64,000 bases of DNA from Acidovorax delafieldii (lineage in GTDB: Bacteria; Pseudomonadota; Gammaproteobacteria; Burkholderiales; Burkholderiaceae_C), in contig NZ_VJWE01000001.1 in assembly GCF_007993815.1 (NCBI RefSeq), forward strand, positions 62,001 to 126,000, read 5' to 3'. A program made the translations under genes and the position numbers. The notes beneath the pieces were generated by a model, which was not told the origin of the DNA, did no database searches, and saw nothing but the letters and a program-made list of their open reading frames with translations. This document shows positions 52,860 through 61,608 of this stretch, piece after piece. Within the stretch, counting starts at the first letter, position 1, and each line of letters starts with the position of its first letter.

Positions 52860-53738
52860 TCAGCGCGCAGCCAGCAACAGGAAGTCCTGCTCATAACCCT
52901 TGAGCGATTGCGCCGCACGCAGCCGGTGCGCAGGCGTCATGGCGTTGTGCAGGCGCGCAAACCCCTCGCAGCCCTCGGCCACCAGCGCTTGTGCGTAGCG
53001 CTGGTAGGCGACGTCCGGTGACGTCACCACGCGGTCCAGGAAGCCGAGCATCAGCGTGCGTGCCTGGGCGGTGTTGCCACGGTCGGCCTGGATGCTGCGC
53101 AGCACCTGCACCAAGTCTTTTTGCCGGCGCACACGCTCGGCATAGGTGCGCTGCGGGTCAAAAGCCGACTGGGCGATAAAGGCGCGCAGCACGGCCTTCT
53201 GGGGTTCGTCCAGCGCGCCATAAAAGGTTTCGAGCTGCGACGAGAGGTCCTTGAAGCGGCGCTCGCGCATCTTGTCGGGCGATGGGTCCAGCCATTCGGA
53301 TTTCCAGTCAGCGTTGCTGTCGGCCTGCTTGCGCTCCAGATTGCGGATCTGCGCCTCGGACAGCTGCGAGGCCAGCCACACCACCTTGGGCTCGGCATGG
53401 GCCAGCACCTTGTCCAGCTGTGTACGAGCCTCGTCATAGATGCGGCAGGCCTGCTCGGGGGTGATGGTCGCGGGCAACTGCTGCTGCACCTTTTGCAACA
53501 GCTCGGCATGCTGGGGCAGCATGGTGTCGCGGTGCCAGCGGTGCAGGTCGCCCAGGTCGCCCCGCACACGCTCCGTCTGCGCGTCCGACAGGTCAAGGTA
53601 ACGGTTCAGCTGCCAGTACGCCAGGTGGGGCACCTGGTTGTACGCCAGCCGCACTGTGCTGCAACCCGCCAGCAGCACACAGGCAACGGCCAGCGCGGCG
53701 ATGCACAGGGTGGTGCGCAAACGGGACAAAGCGGGCAC
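52860..53738 (-). CDS. DUF6279 family lipoprotein
   Basis: 292 residues. A lipobox (ACVLLAGCSTVRLAYNQVPHLAYWQLNRYLDLSDAQ) is followed by an all-helical mature domain rich in Arg, Glu and Gln to the end, the DUF6279 pattern. Function is unknown. I place the start at the GTG at 53738, which has TTTGGAG six bases upstream and gives a normal signal length; the frame runs on to 53870 but without signal-like sequence. Confidence 0.82.
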   Translation of the reverse strand: MPALSRLRTTLCIAALAVACVLLAGCSTVRLAYNQVPHLAYWQLNRYLDLSDAQTERVRGDLGDLHRWHRDTMLPQHAELLQKVQQQLPATITPEQACRIYDEARTQLDKVLAHAEPKVVWLASQLSEAQIRNLERKQADSNADWKSEWLDPSPDKMRERRFKDLSSQLETFYGALDEPQKAVLRAFIAQSAFDPQRTYAERVRRQKDLVQVLRSIQADRGNTAQARTLMLGFLDRVVTSPDVAYQRYAQALVAEGCEGFARLHNAMTPAHRLRAAQSLKGYEQDFLLLAAR

Positions 53739-53913
53739 GGCGGCTCCAAACAAGGGGAATGGCACAGGATAGGCCCAAGGCTGCGCACGGCGGCCACAGG
53801 GCCCGGATACCCCAGCCCGCGCACCAGGATTTAGCCAAAGGCACCCACCCGCACGGAGGTCCCACGCCACACCCTGCGACGGATGCGCACAAGGGGCCGG
53901 CTGACGCGCGGGG

Positions 53914-54129
53914 TCAGTTGTCCTGTCGCCGGATCAACTGGCGGCCACTGGCAGTGATGGCCAGTTCACCCCCCGTCCCCTTGGTGATGAAGCCCCATTC
54001 GAGCAGTCGCCCCGACACATGGTCCTTGAGCGCATGGGGCAGCGTGATGACTTCGCCCATCTCCAGTTGCTTGAGGGTCTCGATCTCGTCCACAGTGGGG
54101 TCGAAATGCGGAGCGTGGTAAGTGGTCAT
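53914..54129 (-). CDS. Conserved small protein of unknown function
   Basis: 71 residues, soluble, with a winged-helix-like look (VDEIETLKQLEMGEVITLPHALKDHVSGRLLEWGFITKGTGGELAITASGRQLI). The ending resembles the wing of small MarR/HTH proteins (beta hairpin then short helix), but no family is certain. It lies upstream of the DUF6279 gene on the same strand, 175 bases apart. Confidence 0.7.
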   Translation of the reverse strand: MTTYHAPHFDPTVDEIETLKQLEMGEVITLPHALKDHVSGRLLEWGFITKGTGGELAITASGRQLIRRQDN

Positions 54130-54216
54130 GGTGGTCGCTCTCCAACAAGGTTGCTGAATGAAAGACAGACTTCCGCGCGGCCAGATTAGTTCACAGCCCC
54201 CGTGGGCGCAAGCGCG

Positions 54217-55161
54217 TCATCCCGCAACCGGCGGGCTACCCACCTCTGCCATGTTCTGGAGCCAGCGCGCAAACGTGGCCAGCACCGGGGGCTGGGCCTG
54301 TGCGGGGCTGATGAGGTAGTACGCCCGCTCGCCGCGCAGCGGGCGGTTGCAGGCCACCACCAGCTCGCCGCTGGCGATTTCGGCCTCGATGAGCAGCGGC
54401 GGGATCAGCGCCACGCCCATGCCATGCGTGGCGGCCACGGCCAGCATGGAGAACAGCTCGTACCGCGGGCCATCCAGCGCGTGCGGTGCCTCCACCCCCA
54501 TCGCATCGAACCACTGGCGCCAGCCGTAGGGGCGTGTGCTTTGCTGCAGCAGCGGCAGCTCGGCCAGCGCCTCGGCGGCCACGGGCTGGTGGGCGCGGCC
54601 CCGGCCCCGGGGCGCGGCGGATTCGAGCAGGCGCGGGCTGCACACGGGCACCACGTCTTCGTGCATCAGCAGTTGCGCCTGTACGCCGGGCCAGTTGGCC
54701 ACCTGCTCGGGCGTGCCGGCATACAAGGCGGCATCGAAGGTGGTGTCGGCAAACAAGAAGGGCCGCGTCTGTGTGTCGATGTGCACCACGATATCGGGAT
54801 GCGCCTGCGCCAGGTGCGGCAGGCGGGGGATGAGCCAGCGCGTGGCAAAGGTGGGCACCGCCGCCAGCGTAAGGGTGCCGCCCTCGCCCTGGTGGGCCAT
54901 CACGTCCAGCGTATCGCGCTCCAGCCCCTGCAGCCAGCGCGCCACCTGGCGGCCATAGTGCGCGCCAGCAGGCGTCAGCACCACGCCGTGGCGCGTGCGG
55001 CGAAACAGTGCCACGCCCAAAAATTCTTCCAGCGCCTGGATCTGGCGCGAGACGGCGCTTTGGGTGAGCGACAGCTCCTGCGCGGCGCGGGTGTAGCTCT
55101 CGTGGCGGGCGGCCACTTCAAAACAGGCCAGGGCCTGGGTCGATGGAATGTTGCGGCGCAT
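54217..55161 (-). CDS. gcdR: LysR family regulator, probable regulator of glutaryl-CoA catabolism
   Basis: 314 residues. The N-terminal HTH is [45 protein letters not shown] (about 10-55) and the C-terminal effector domain spans 90-300. The sequence is of the GcvA-like branch. It is divergent from gcdH across 180 bases, the classic arrangement of GcdR. The effector is probably glutarate or glutaryl-CoA; this is inferred from position. Confidence 0.85.
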   Translation of the reverse strand: MRRNIPSTQALACFEVAARHESYTRAAQELSLTQSAVSRQIQALEEFLGVALFRRTRHGVVLTPAGAHYGRQVARWLQGLERDTLDVMAHQGEGGTLTLAAVPTFATRWLIPRLPHLAQAHPDIVVHIDTQTRPFLFADTTFDAALYAGTPEQVANWPGVQAQLLMHEDVVPVCSPRLLESAAPRGRGRAHQPVAAEALAELPLLQQSTRPYGWRQWFDAMGVEAPHALDGPRYELFSMLAVAATHGMGVALIPPLLIEAEIASGELVVACNRPLRGERAYYLISPAQAQPPVLATFARWLQNMAEVGSPPVAG

Positions 55162-55341
55162 GATGAAGAGGAATTTTTAAGTGACCAGCCACGCCTTGGC
55201 TTAGCTAGCCGCCAGTATTCCATACATTCCATAAACGCATGTCTGGATGAAAAGAACTCGCTTGCGGGCCACCACCCCAAGGCCTACGATGCGTTCCAGA
55301 TTCGTTTTTTTCTTCCCCCCCTTTCCGACCTGGAGACACAC

Positions 55342-56538
55342 ATGGCCCACGCCGCTTTTCAATGGGATGACCCTTTCCTCCTGAGCCAGCAACTGACCGA
55401 CGACGAGCGCGCCATCCGCGACGCCGCCGCAGCGTATTGCCAGGACAAGCTGGCACCCCGCGTGCTGGACGCCTTCCGCCACGAAAAGATGGACGTGAGC
55501 ATCTTCCGCGAGATGGGCGAAGTGGGCCTCTTGGGCCCCACCATCCCCGAGCAATACGGTGGCCCCGGCCTAAGCTATGTGGCCTACGGCCTGATCGCCC
55601 GCGAAGTGGAGCGTGTGGACTCGGGCTACCGCTCGATGGCCAGCGTGCAGTCGTCGCTGGTGATGGTGCCCATTTATGAATTCGGCAGCGAAGCCCAGCG
55701 CCAGAAGTACCTGCCCAAGCTCGCCAGCGGCGAGTGGATCGGCTGCTTTGGCCTGACCGAGCCCGACCACGGCTCTGACCCTGGCAGCATGGCCACGCGC
55801 GCCTACAAGGTCGATGGCGGCTACAAGCTCAAGGGCAGCAAGATGTGGATCACCAACAGCCCCGTGGCCGACGTGTTCGTGGTCTGGGCCAAGGAAGTGT
55901 CCGAAGGCGGCGCCGTGGGCCCCATCCGCGGCTTTGTGCTGGAAAAGGGCATGAAGGGCCTGACAGCCCCCGCCATCCACGGCAAGGTGGGCCTGCGCGC
56001 CTCCATCACCGGCGAGATCGTGATGGACGATGTGTTCGTGCCCGAAGAAAACGCGTTCCCTGAAGTGCAGGGCCTCAAGGGCCCCTTCACCTGCCTGAAC
56101 AGCGCGCGCTACGGCATTGCCTGGGGAGCCCTGGGCGCGGCCGAGTTCTGCTGGCACACTGCCCGCCAGTACACGCTGGACCGCAAGCAGTTTGGCCGCC
56201 CCCTGGCTGCCAACCAGCTCATCCAGAAGAAGCTGGCCGACATGCAGACCGAGATCGCCATCGGCCTGCAGGCCTGTCTGCAGTTCGGCCGCATGAAGGA
56301 TGCGGGCACGGCCAGCGTGGAAGGCACCTCCATCATCAAGCGCAACAGCTGCGGCAAGGCGCTGGACATTGCCCGCCTGGCGCGCGACATGATGGGCGGC
56401 AACGGCATCAGCGACGAATTCGGCGTGGCCCGCCACCTGGTGAACCTGGAAGTGGTGAACACTTACGAAGGCACGCACGATGTGCATGCCCTCATCCTGG
56501 GCCGCGCCCAGACGGGCATCGCAGCGTTCGCCAACTGA
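55342..56538 (+). CDS. gcdH: Glutaryl-CoA dehydrogenase
   Basis: 398 residues, an acyl-CoA dehydrogenase using FAD. The catalytic Glu376 lies in [20 protein letters not shown]. The Arg of [12 protein letters not shown] near residue 94 binds the glutaryl carboxylate and marks glutaryl-CoA dehydrogenase. It oxidatively decarboxylates glutaryl-CoA to crotonyl-CoA in lysine and tryptophan breakdown. The ATG at 55342 has TGGAGACACAC upstream. A hairpin lies after its stop, then the CoA transferase gene. Confidence 0.95.
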   Translation: MAHAAFQWDDPFLLSQQLTDDERAIRDAAAAYCQDKLAPRVLDAFRHEKMDVSIFREMGEVGLLGPTIPEQYGGPGLSYVAYGLIAREVERVDSGYRSMASVQSSLVMVPIYEFGSEAQRQKYLPKLASGEWIGCFGLTEPDHGSDPGSMATRAYKVDGGYKLKGSKMWITNSPVADVFVVWAKEVSEGGAVGPIRGFVLEKGMKGLTAPAIHGKVGLRASITGEIVMDDVFVPEENAFPEVQGLKGPFTCLNSARYGIAWGALGAAEFCWHTARQYTLDRKQFGRPLAANQLIQKKLADMQTEIAIGLQACLQFGRMKDAGTASVEGTSIIKRNSCGKALDIARLARDMMGGNGISDEFGVARHLVNLEVVNTYEGTHDVHALILGRAQTGIAAFAN

Positions 56539-56559
56539 TCGGCCTGCGCCCCGAAAACC

Positions 56560-56592
56560 GGCAAAAACACCGCCTTTGCGGTGTTTTTGCCT
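56560..56592 (+). terminator. Hairpin after gcdH
   Basis: A 14-bp stem GGCAAAAACACCGC (56560-56573) / GCGGTGTTTTTGCC (56578-56591) with T-run in the right arm; probably a terminator or a 3' stabiliser within the operon. Confidence 0.75.
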
Positions 56593-56642
56593 TGTAGCGC
56601 CAGTCAATCATGCGCTGACAGCTATCAATTTCATAGTACACC
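56593..56642. repeat. Dispersed repeat, copy 10
   Basis: TGTAGCGCCAGTCAATCATGCGCTGACAGCTATCAATTTCATAG: ordered words GCGC...GCGCTGACAGCTAT as in copies 2, 4 and 8. It lies directly before the CoA transferase gene and may carry its promoter. Confidence 0.75.
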
Positions 56643-56647
56643 ACACC

Positions 56648-57922
56648 ATGACCACCCCCTCTACCTCTCCCGGCGCCCTCGCAGGCATCAAGGTGCTCGA
56701 CCTCTCCCGCGTGCTCGCGGGCCCCTGGTGCACCCAGGTGCTGGCTGATCTGGGGGCGGACGTTGTCAAGGTGGAGCGCCCCGGCGTGGGCGACGACACG
56801 CGCCAGTGGGGTCCGCCCTTTTTGAAAGACGCCGAGGGCAACGACACCAACCAGGCCAGCTACTACACCGCCTGCAACCGCAACAAGCGCTCGGTCACCA
56901 TCGACATGGCCTCGCCCGAGGGCCAGGCGCTGATCCGGCAGATGGCGCAAGAGGCGGACATCGTGGTGGAGAACTTCAAGGTCGGTGGCCTCAAGCAATA
57001 CGGCCTGGACCACGAGAGCCTGCGCGCGCTCAACCCGCGCCTCATCTACTGCTCCGTCACCGGCTTCGGGCAAGACGGGCCCTACGCCGAGCGCGCAGGC
57101 TACGACCTGATGGTGCAGGCCATGACGGGCCTGATGAGCATCACCGGCCAGGCCGACAGCCAGCCCGGCGGCGGCCCCATCCGCGTAGGCGTGGCCGTGA
57201 TCGACCTGTTCACCGGCCTGTATGCCAGCAACGCCATCCTGGCCGCGCTGCACGTGCGCGACAACGCCACCAATGGCTCGGGCCAGGGCCAGCACATCGA
57301 CATGGCGCTGCTCGACGTGGGCATGGCCGTGCTGGCCAACCAGGCCTCGGGCTTCCTCGCCACCGGCAAGGCGCCCGGCCGCATGGGCAACAGCCACCCC
57401 AGCCTCGCGCCCTACCAAGACTTCCCCACGCAGGACGGCAACATGCTGCTGGCCATTGGCAACGACGGGCAGTTCCAGCGCTTTTGCGCCGCCGCCGAGC
57501 AGCCCCAGTGGGCCAGCGACCCGCGCTATGCCACCAACACACTGCGCGTGCAAAACCGCACCGCGCTGATCCCCGCCATGGAGGCCGTGACCCGCACGCG
57601 CACCACAGCCGAATGGATCACGCTGCTGGAAGACAAGGCCGTGCCTTGCGGCCCCATCAACACCATTGCCCAGGCGTTTGACGACGCGCAGGTGCAGGCC
57701 CGTGGCCTGGCCGTGACGCTGCCGCGCTGGAAGGACGGCGAGGCAGCCACCGACAAGGTGCAGCAGATCACCGGCGTGGCCAGCCCGCTGCGCCTGTCGG
57801 CCACGCCACCGGTGCTGCGCAATGCGCCGCCGGCACTGGGGCAGCACACCGATGAAGTGCTGCGCGAAATGGGGCTGGACCCGGCGCGCATCGCTGCGCT
57901 GCGGGCCAGCGGGGTTTTGTAG
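56648..57922 (+). CDS. CaiB/BaiF family CoA transferase (probable glutarate CoA-transferase)
   Basis: 424 residues of the class III CoA transferase family. The N-terminal motif is LAGIKVLDLSRVLAGPWCTQVLADLGADVVKVERP. The catalytic Asp lies in GQHIDMALLD (about residue 218). GFGQDGPYAERAGYDLMVQAMTGLMSITG is characteristic. Placed after gcdH, it most likely activates glutarate using succinyl-CoA (like the human SUGCT protein), giving a complete entry to glutaryl-CoA. That pairing is inference. Confidence 0.92.
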   Translation: MTTPSTSPGALAGIKVLDLSRVLAGPWCTQVLADLGADVVKVERPGVGDDTRQWGPPFLKDAEGNDTNQASYYTACNRNKRSVTIDMASPEGQALIRQMAQEADIVVENFKVGGLKQYGLDHESLRALNPRLIYCSVTGFGQDGPYAERAGYDLMVQAMTGLMSITGQADSQPGGGPIRVGVAVIDLFTGLYASNAILAALHVRDNATNGSGQGQHIDMALLDVGMAVLANQASGFLATGKAPGRMGNSHPSLAPYQDFPTQDGNMLLAIGNDGQFQRFCAAAEQPQWASDPRYATNTLRVQNRTALIPAMEAVTRTRTTAEWITLLEDKAVPCGPINTIAQAFDDAQVQARGLAVTLPRWKDGEAATDKVQQITGVASPLRLSATPPVLRNAPPALGQHTDEVLREMGLDPARIAALRASGVL

Positions 57923-57969
57923 CCAAACCCACGCGGCACCGAGCTGCGCAACGCCCCCGCCATTGAACG

Positions 57970-57997
57970 GCCTTGCCCTCACCGGCAAGGCGTTTTT
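57970..57997 (+). terminator. Terminator after the CoA transferase gene
   Basis: The stem GCCTTGCC / GGCAAGGC with a 6-base loop is followed by GTTTTTATT. Confidence 0.88.
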
Positions 57998-58013
57998 ATT
58001 GGCACTGCATGAA

Positions 58014-58076
58014 TCCAATCAGGCCCTGGCGCTTGTCCAATAAGCACCCATCGCTATCAATTTCATAACAAGCTCA
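58014..58076. repeat. Dispersed repeat, copy 12
   Basis: CCTGGCGCTTGTCCAATAAGC, then CATCGCTATCAATTTCATAAC: the family's loop variant (CTTGTCCAATAAGC) and the same tail as copy 10. Confidence 0.75.
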
Positions 58077-58116
58077 GCCACTCGCGGCGCCTGAGCGCGA
58101 TTTAGTCTTGGCAAAA

Positions 58117-58144
58117 AGAGATGTACAAAAAATTACACATCTCT
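58117..58144 (+). promoter_or_regulatory. Dyad upstream of the chemotaxis receptor gene
   Basis: Perfect inverted repeat AGAGATGT (58117-58124) / ACATCTCT (58137-58144) with a 12-base A/T-rich spacer, followed by CATAAT (58146-58151) as a possible -10. It resembles an NsrR box but is one base longer. Confidence 0.5.
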
Positions 58145-58310
58145 CCATAATGGCATCGGGAATCTCTCCGGCGCGGCGCACAGCACGCGCCGGTTGACCG
58201 AGACGAGAGGCGCAGTGGGACAACCGCCGCAACGTACGGGGAAGTCCAGCTGGGCCGCATGCACTTTGCCCCGCCCCAGCGGCGAATCGTGGACCCCACA
58301 GGAGTTCCCC

Positions 58311-59912
58311 ATGAAGCTCAGCCTCAAGCTCCCCCTGGCCTTCACCGTGTCGCTGCTTTTGCTGTTTGCAGCGGCGCTGTTTGGCATCAGCCGCCTGAAC
58401 CAGGCGCTCGACACCTACCAGACCACCGTGGCCCAGAGCTTCGAGCACGAGCGCATGGCGGCCGGCATGCTCAATAACTTCAAGGTACAGGTGCAGGAGT
58501 GGAAGAACGTGCTGTTGCGCGGCAAGGACCCAGCCCAGCTCACGCGCTACTGGGCCGCGTTTGAAAAGCAGGAAAAGGCCATTAAGGACGAGTCGCAAAA
58601 ACTCATCGCCGCACTGCCCGCTGGCGAAGGCAGAGAGCGCGTGACCCAGTTTGCGCAAGCGCATGAGCGAATGGGCGCCGCCTACCGCCAAGGGTTTGAG
58701 GCCTTCAAGGCAGCCGACCACGACCCGCAAGCCGGCGACAAGGCCGTGGCGGGCATGGACCGCGAGCCCTCGCAGCTGCTGGACCAGGCCGGTGGCCTGA
58801 TCGCCAAGGCCAGCAGCGAAGTGGCCGAGCGCGCCGCCAATGCAGCGCAGCGGGCCACCACCATCAGCCTGGTGGTGATGCTGGTGGTGTGCGCGCTGGG
58901 CATAGCAGGCGCCATTGCCTTCAGCCGCACCGTGGTGAACCCGCTGGACAACGCGGTGCGCGTGTCGCAGGCCGTGGCCAGCGGCGACCTGACGGTGGCA
59001 CGGCACGTGCAGGGCAAGGACGAGATCGCACTGCTGCTCAATGCCTTGCACGACATGCAGATCAGCCTGTCGCAGGTGGTAAGCAATGTGCGCAACAACG
59101 CCGACAGCGTGGCCGCCGCCAGCACCGAGATCGCGCAGGGCAACAACGACCTGAGCGCCCGCACCGAACAGCAGGCCAGCGCGCTGGAGCAAACATCGGC
59201 ATCGATGGAAGAACTCAGCTCCACCGCGCAGGCCAACGCCGAGAACGCGCGTACCGCCAACCAGTTGGCTGTGAGCGCCAGCACCGTGGCCGTGCAGGGC
59301 GGTGATGTGGTGGCCGAAGTGGTGACGACCATGAAGGGCATCAACGACAGCAGCCGCAAGATCGCCGACATCATCAGCGTGATCGATGGCATCGCCTTCC
59401 AGACCAACATCCTGGCGCTGAACGCGGCCGTGGAAGCCGCCCGCGCCGGCGAACAAGGCCGGGGCTTTGCCGTGGTGGCGGGCGAGGTGCGTAGCCTCGC
59501 GCAGCGCAGTGCCGAGGCCGCCAAGGAGATCAAGACCCTGATCCACGCCAGCGTGGAGCGCGTGGAACTGGGCACCACGCTGGTGGACAAGGCGGGAGCC
59601 ACGATGAACCAGGTGGTGAGCGCCATCCGCCGCGTGACCGACATCGTGGGCGAGATCAGCGCCGCGAGCAGCGAGCAAAGCGCAGGTGTGGCCCAGGTAG
59701 GGGACGCCATCACCGAAATGGACCAGGCCACGCAGCAGAACGCCGCGCTGGTCGAACAGAGCGCCGCCGCCGCCGACAGCCTCAAGGTGCAGGCGCAGCA
59801 GCTGGTGCAGGCAGTGGCGGTGTTCCGGCTGGCAGACACCGACGCCCCCCCCCCCAGACAGGCCAGCATGCCCGCACCGGGCCACCACCAGCCCCGGTTG
59901 GCCGCAGGCTGA
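58311..59912 (+). CDS. Methyl-accepting chemotaxis protein
   Basis: 533 residues. An N-terminal helix (about 6-28), a periplasmic four-helix sensor (30-185), a second membrane helix (about 187-208) and HAMP (210-262) lead to the signalling domain. Its hairpin tip is [57 protein letters not shown] (about 355-410). There are methylation-region helices on both sides, and the C-terminus lacks a clear CheR-binding pentapeptide. It is Tar/Tsr-like, with an unknown ligand. CAGGAG precedes the ATG. Single gene. Confidence 0.95.
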   Translation: MKLSLKLPLAFTVSLLLLFAAALFGISRLNQALDTYQTTVAQSFEHERMAAGMLNNFKVQVQEWKNVLLRGKDPAQLTRYWAAFEKQEKAIKDESQKLIAALPAGEGRERVTQFAQAHERMGAAYRQGFEAFKAADHDPQAGDKAVAGMDREPSQLLDQAGGLIAKASSEVAERAANAAQRATTISLVVMLVVCALGIAGAIAFSRTVVNPLDNAVRVSQAVASGDLTVARHVQGKDEIALLLNALHDMQISLSQVVSNVRNNADSVAAASTEIAQGNNDLSARTEQQASALEQTSASMEELSSTAQANAENARTANQLAVSASTVAVQGGDVVAEVVTTMKGINDSSRKIADIISVIDGIAFQTNILALNAAVEAARAGEQGRGFAVVAGEVRSLAQRSAEAAKEIKTLIHASVERVELGTTLVDKAGATMNQVVSAIRRVTDIVGEISAASSEQSAGVAQVGDAITEMDQATQQNAALVEQSAAAADSLKVQAQQLVQAVAVFRLADTDAPPPRQASMPAPGHHQPRLAAG

Positions 59913-59927
59913 AGCGGAGCAGCCATT

Positions 59928-59992
59928 TCAAGCCTAATCGGCTTGAAGCGCTAGTGCATCAAATGCCAATAGCTACATAAATAGTAGCAAAT
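59928..59992. repeat. Dispersed repeat, copy 11
   Basis: The words TTCAAGCCTAATCGG, GAAGCGCTAGTGCATC, CCAATAGCTAC and AATAGTAGCAAAT match copies 1 and 5 closely. It lies just before the end of ribH (opposite strand). Confidence 0.8.
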
Positions 59993-60001
59993 GGCGCCTT
60001 C

Positions 60002-60550
60002 TCAGGCTTCAGCCAGCGCAGGGGTTGCCTGCTGCACGGTGGCCAGCGTGGGCGAGGCCAGCTTGCGCAGGTAGGCCATGGTCTGCAGGCAGGCCTGGGC
60101 CACCTCAGTGCCCTTCTTCACAAAATGCTCGCGGAAGAAGCGCACATGGTCCTCGTGGTCGTGGAAGTCGCGCGGCGTGAGCACGGCCGACATCACAGGC
60201 ACCTCGGTGTCGAGCTGCACGCGCATCAGCCCGTCGATGACGGCGGTGGTGACGAACTCGTGGCGGTAGATGCCGCCGTTGACCACCAGCGCACAGGCCA
60301 CGATGGCGTCGTAGCGCCCGCTGCGCGCGAGCTTGCGGGCCAAAAGCGGAATCTCGAACGCACCGGGCACATCGAACAGCGCCACCTGCGCGGGGGGCAG
60401 GCCGTGGCGGTCAAACTCGGCCAGGGCCGCGTCGCGGGCCTGGTGCACGATGTCCTGGTGCCAGCTGGCACTGATGATAGCCACGCGGGCGCCACGGTGG
60501 GCAGCGACGGGAGCCAGGGGGGAAATGGAAGGTGACGAAGACTGATTCAT
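60002..60550 (-). CDS. ribH: 6,7-dimethyl-8-ribityllumazine synthase, type II (RibH2-like)
   Basis: 182 residues. It joins the ribityl-uracil and dihydroxybutanone phosphate to make lumazine, the direct riboflavin precursor. It resembles the RibH2 branch (ISASWHQDIVHQARDAALAEFDRHGL; VPGAFEIPLLARKLARSGRYDAIVACALVVNGGIYRHEFVTTAVIDGLMRVQLDTEVPVMSAVLTP), known from Brucella and related rhizobia, and not the icosahedral RibH1 type. No other rib genes are adjacent. An FMN riboswitch lies 155 bases upstream. GAGGAACCC precedes the ATG. Confidence 0.92.
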   Translation of the reverse strand: MNQSSSPSISPLAPVAAHRGARVAIISASWHQDIVHQARDAALAEFDRHGLPPAQVALFDVPGAFEIPLLARKLARSGRYDAIVACALVVNGGIYRHEFVTTAVIDGLMRVQLDTEVPVMSAVLTPRDFHDHEDHVRFFREHFVKKGTEVAQACLQTMAYLRKLASPTLATVQQATPALAEA

Positions 60551-60704
60551 GGGTTCCTCAAAACAGGTCATACCAGAATCAGGGCGCGCGCGAACACGGC
60601 GCCTGCACAGGGCGGCGCAGGCCCTGCGCCATGCCAGCGCGCAACAAAGCACGCAGGCAAATGCCAAAGGCCCAGCCACCCATGGCGGGAGCTGTGGGTT
60701 TCGC

Positions 60705-60868
60705 GATCTCTTTCATCCGGACTGTGACCGTCGGCTCTGGTTTCGCACCAGATCTGCTGACCCTGCAGGCCGATCCGAAGAACGGAACCGCAGGCGCTCG
60801 CGGGCTGTTGCCGACTTTTCAGCCAACAAATACCGCCGGTGGGGAATTCCGCCCCGCCCTGAGAACGC
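60705..60868 (-). promoter_or_regulatory. FMN riboswitch (RFN element)
   Basis: Read on the minus strand the conserved RFN blocks occur in order: GTTCTCAGGGCGGGG (60868 down), AATTCCCCACCGGCGGT, AGCCCGCGAGCGCC, GGTCAGCAGAT, GAGCCGACGGTCACAGTCCGGATG and AAAGAGA (to 60705). Binding of FMN should reduce ribH expression. Downstream (60610-60650) GC-rich alternate hairpins around GGCGCAGGGCCTGCGCC could serve as the expression platform. A 9-bp hairpin GTCGGCCCC/GGGGCCGAC (60870-60898) lies just 5' of it. Confidence 0.95.
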
Positions 60869-61007
60869 TGTCGGCCCCGACGGTCATCCGGGGCCGACGG
60901 GTGGGATTTTAGGCGGCGGGCACGCAGTACGCCGTCGCGCAGGCGATTGCCTGCACTGGCAGTGCCGGTTTCTGCGGCTGTGGGCTGTATTGAATGCCGA
61001 AGTCTGC

Positions 61008-61493
61008 TCAGCGCACGCGCTGAAACCCGCCTTCGGCCCAGGCCGCTGCGCTGGCGGGCGTGAGCTTGAAGGTGGGCGGCGCGGACGCACGGGCAACCTC
61101 TTCACCCAGCTCGTCCTGCGCGCTCAGCGTGGCCGTGGCGCCTTCCTCATCGGGCACGATGGCCAGCGCCACGCGCAGGCGCTGGCCGTCTGCGGTGGTG
61201 ATGTGCACGCTCTTGTTCAGCTGCGCGTGCAGTTGCTGCTCATGGCGGCGCACCACTTCGCTGGCGGTCTTGACCAGGGTGTGGAAGGCCGACACATCGA
61301 GGGGCTTGGGGTTCTTCTTGTCGCGGCCCATGGTCCAGGGGCCCACCAGCGCGGGTTCGGCCTCGCCCTTCAGCGTCATGGACACGGCCCAGCCATCGTC
61401 GTCTTCGTTCTTGATGACCTGCGCCGTCCAGAGCCCATCGCTCCAGCAGCGGGGTTCCTGGATGGTGTCGGGCGTGTCGGGTGCGTCGGTCAT
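61008..61493 (-). CDS. Conserved protein of unknown function
   Basis: 161 residues, soluble, acidic (PRCWSDGLWTAQVIKNEDDDGWAVSMTLKGEAEPALVGPWTMGRDKKNPKPLD). No signal, membrane segment or recognised domain. The ATG at 61493 starts the compositionally normal region; the frame continues to 61571 but that part overlaps a likely promoter zone. It is likely a family known mainly from Comamonadaceae, which is from memory of similar sequences and not searched. Confidence 0.75.
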   Translation of the reverse strand: MTDAPDTPDTIQEPRCWSDGLWTAQVIKNEDDDGWAVSMTLKGEAEPALVGPWTMGRDKKNPKPLDVSAFHTLVKTASEVVRRHEQQLHAQLNKSVHITTADGQRLRVALAIVPDEEGATATLSAQDELGEEVARASAPPTFKLTPASAAAWAEGGFQRVR

Positions 61494-61608
61494 GGAGAAA
61501 AAGGTCTGGATGGCAGGAAAGGGCGCAGAGCATAACGGCAGGGCCTGGCCGCCCCAATTTCCAATAACCATTGGTTATCGAAAGGGGCCAGGCATAGCGC
61601 GGGCCTTG

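Noticed and set aside
54202-56538. 778-codon frame seeming to fuse an N-terminal extension to glutaryl-CoA dehydrogenase
   Set aside because: The first 380 codons are antisense to the LysR gene; the dehydrogenase has a good start with ribosome site at 55342.
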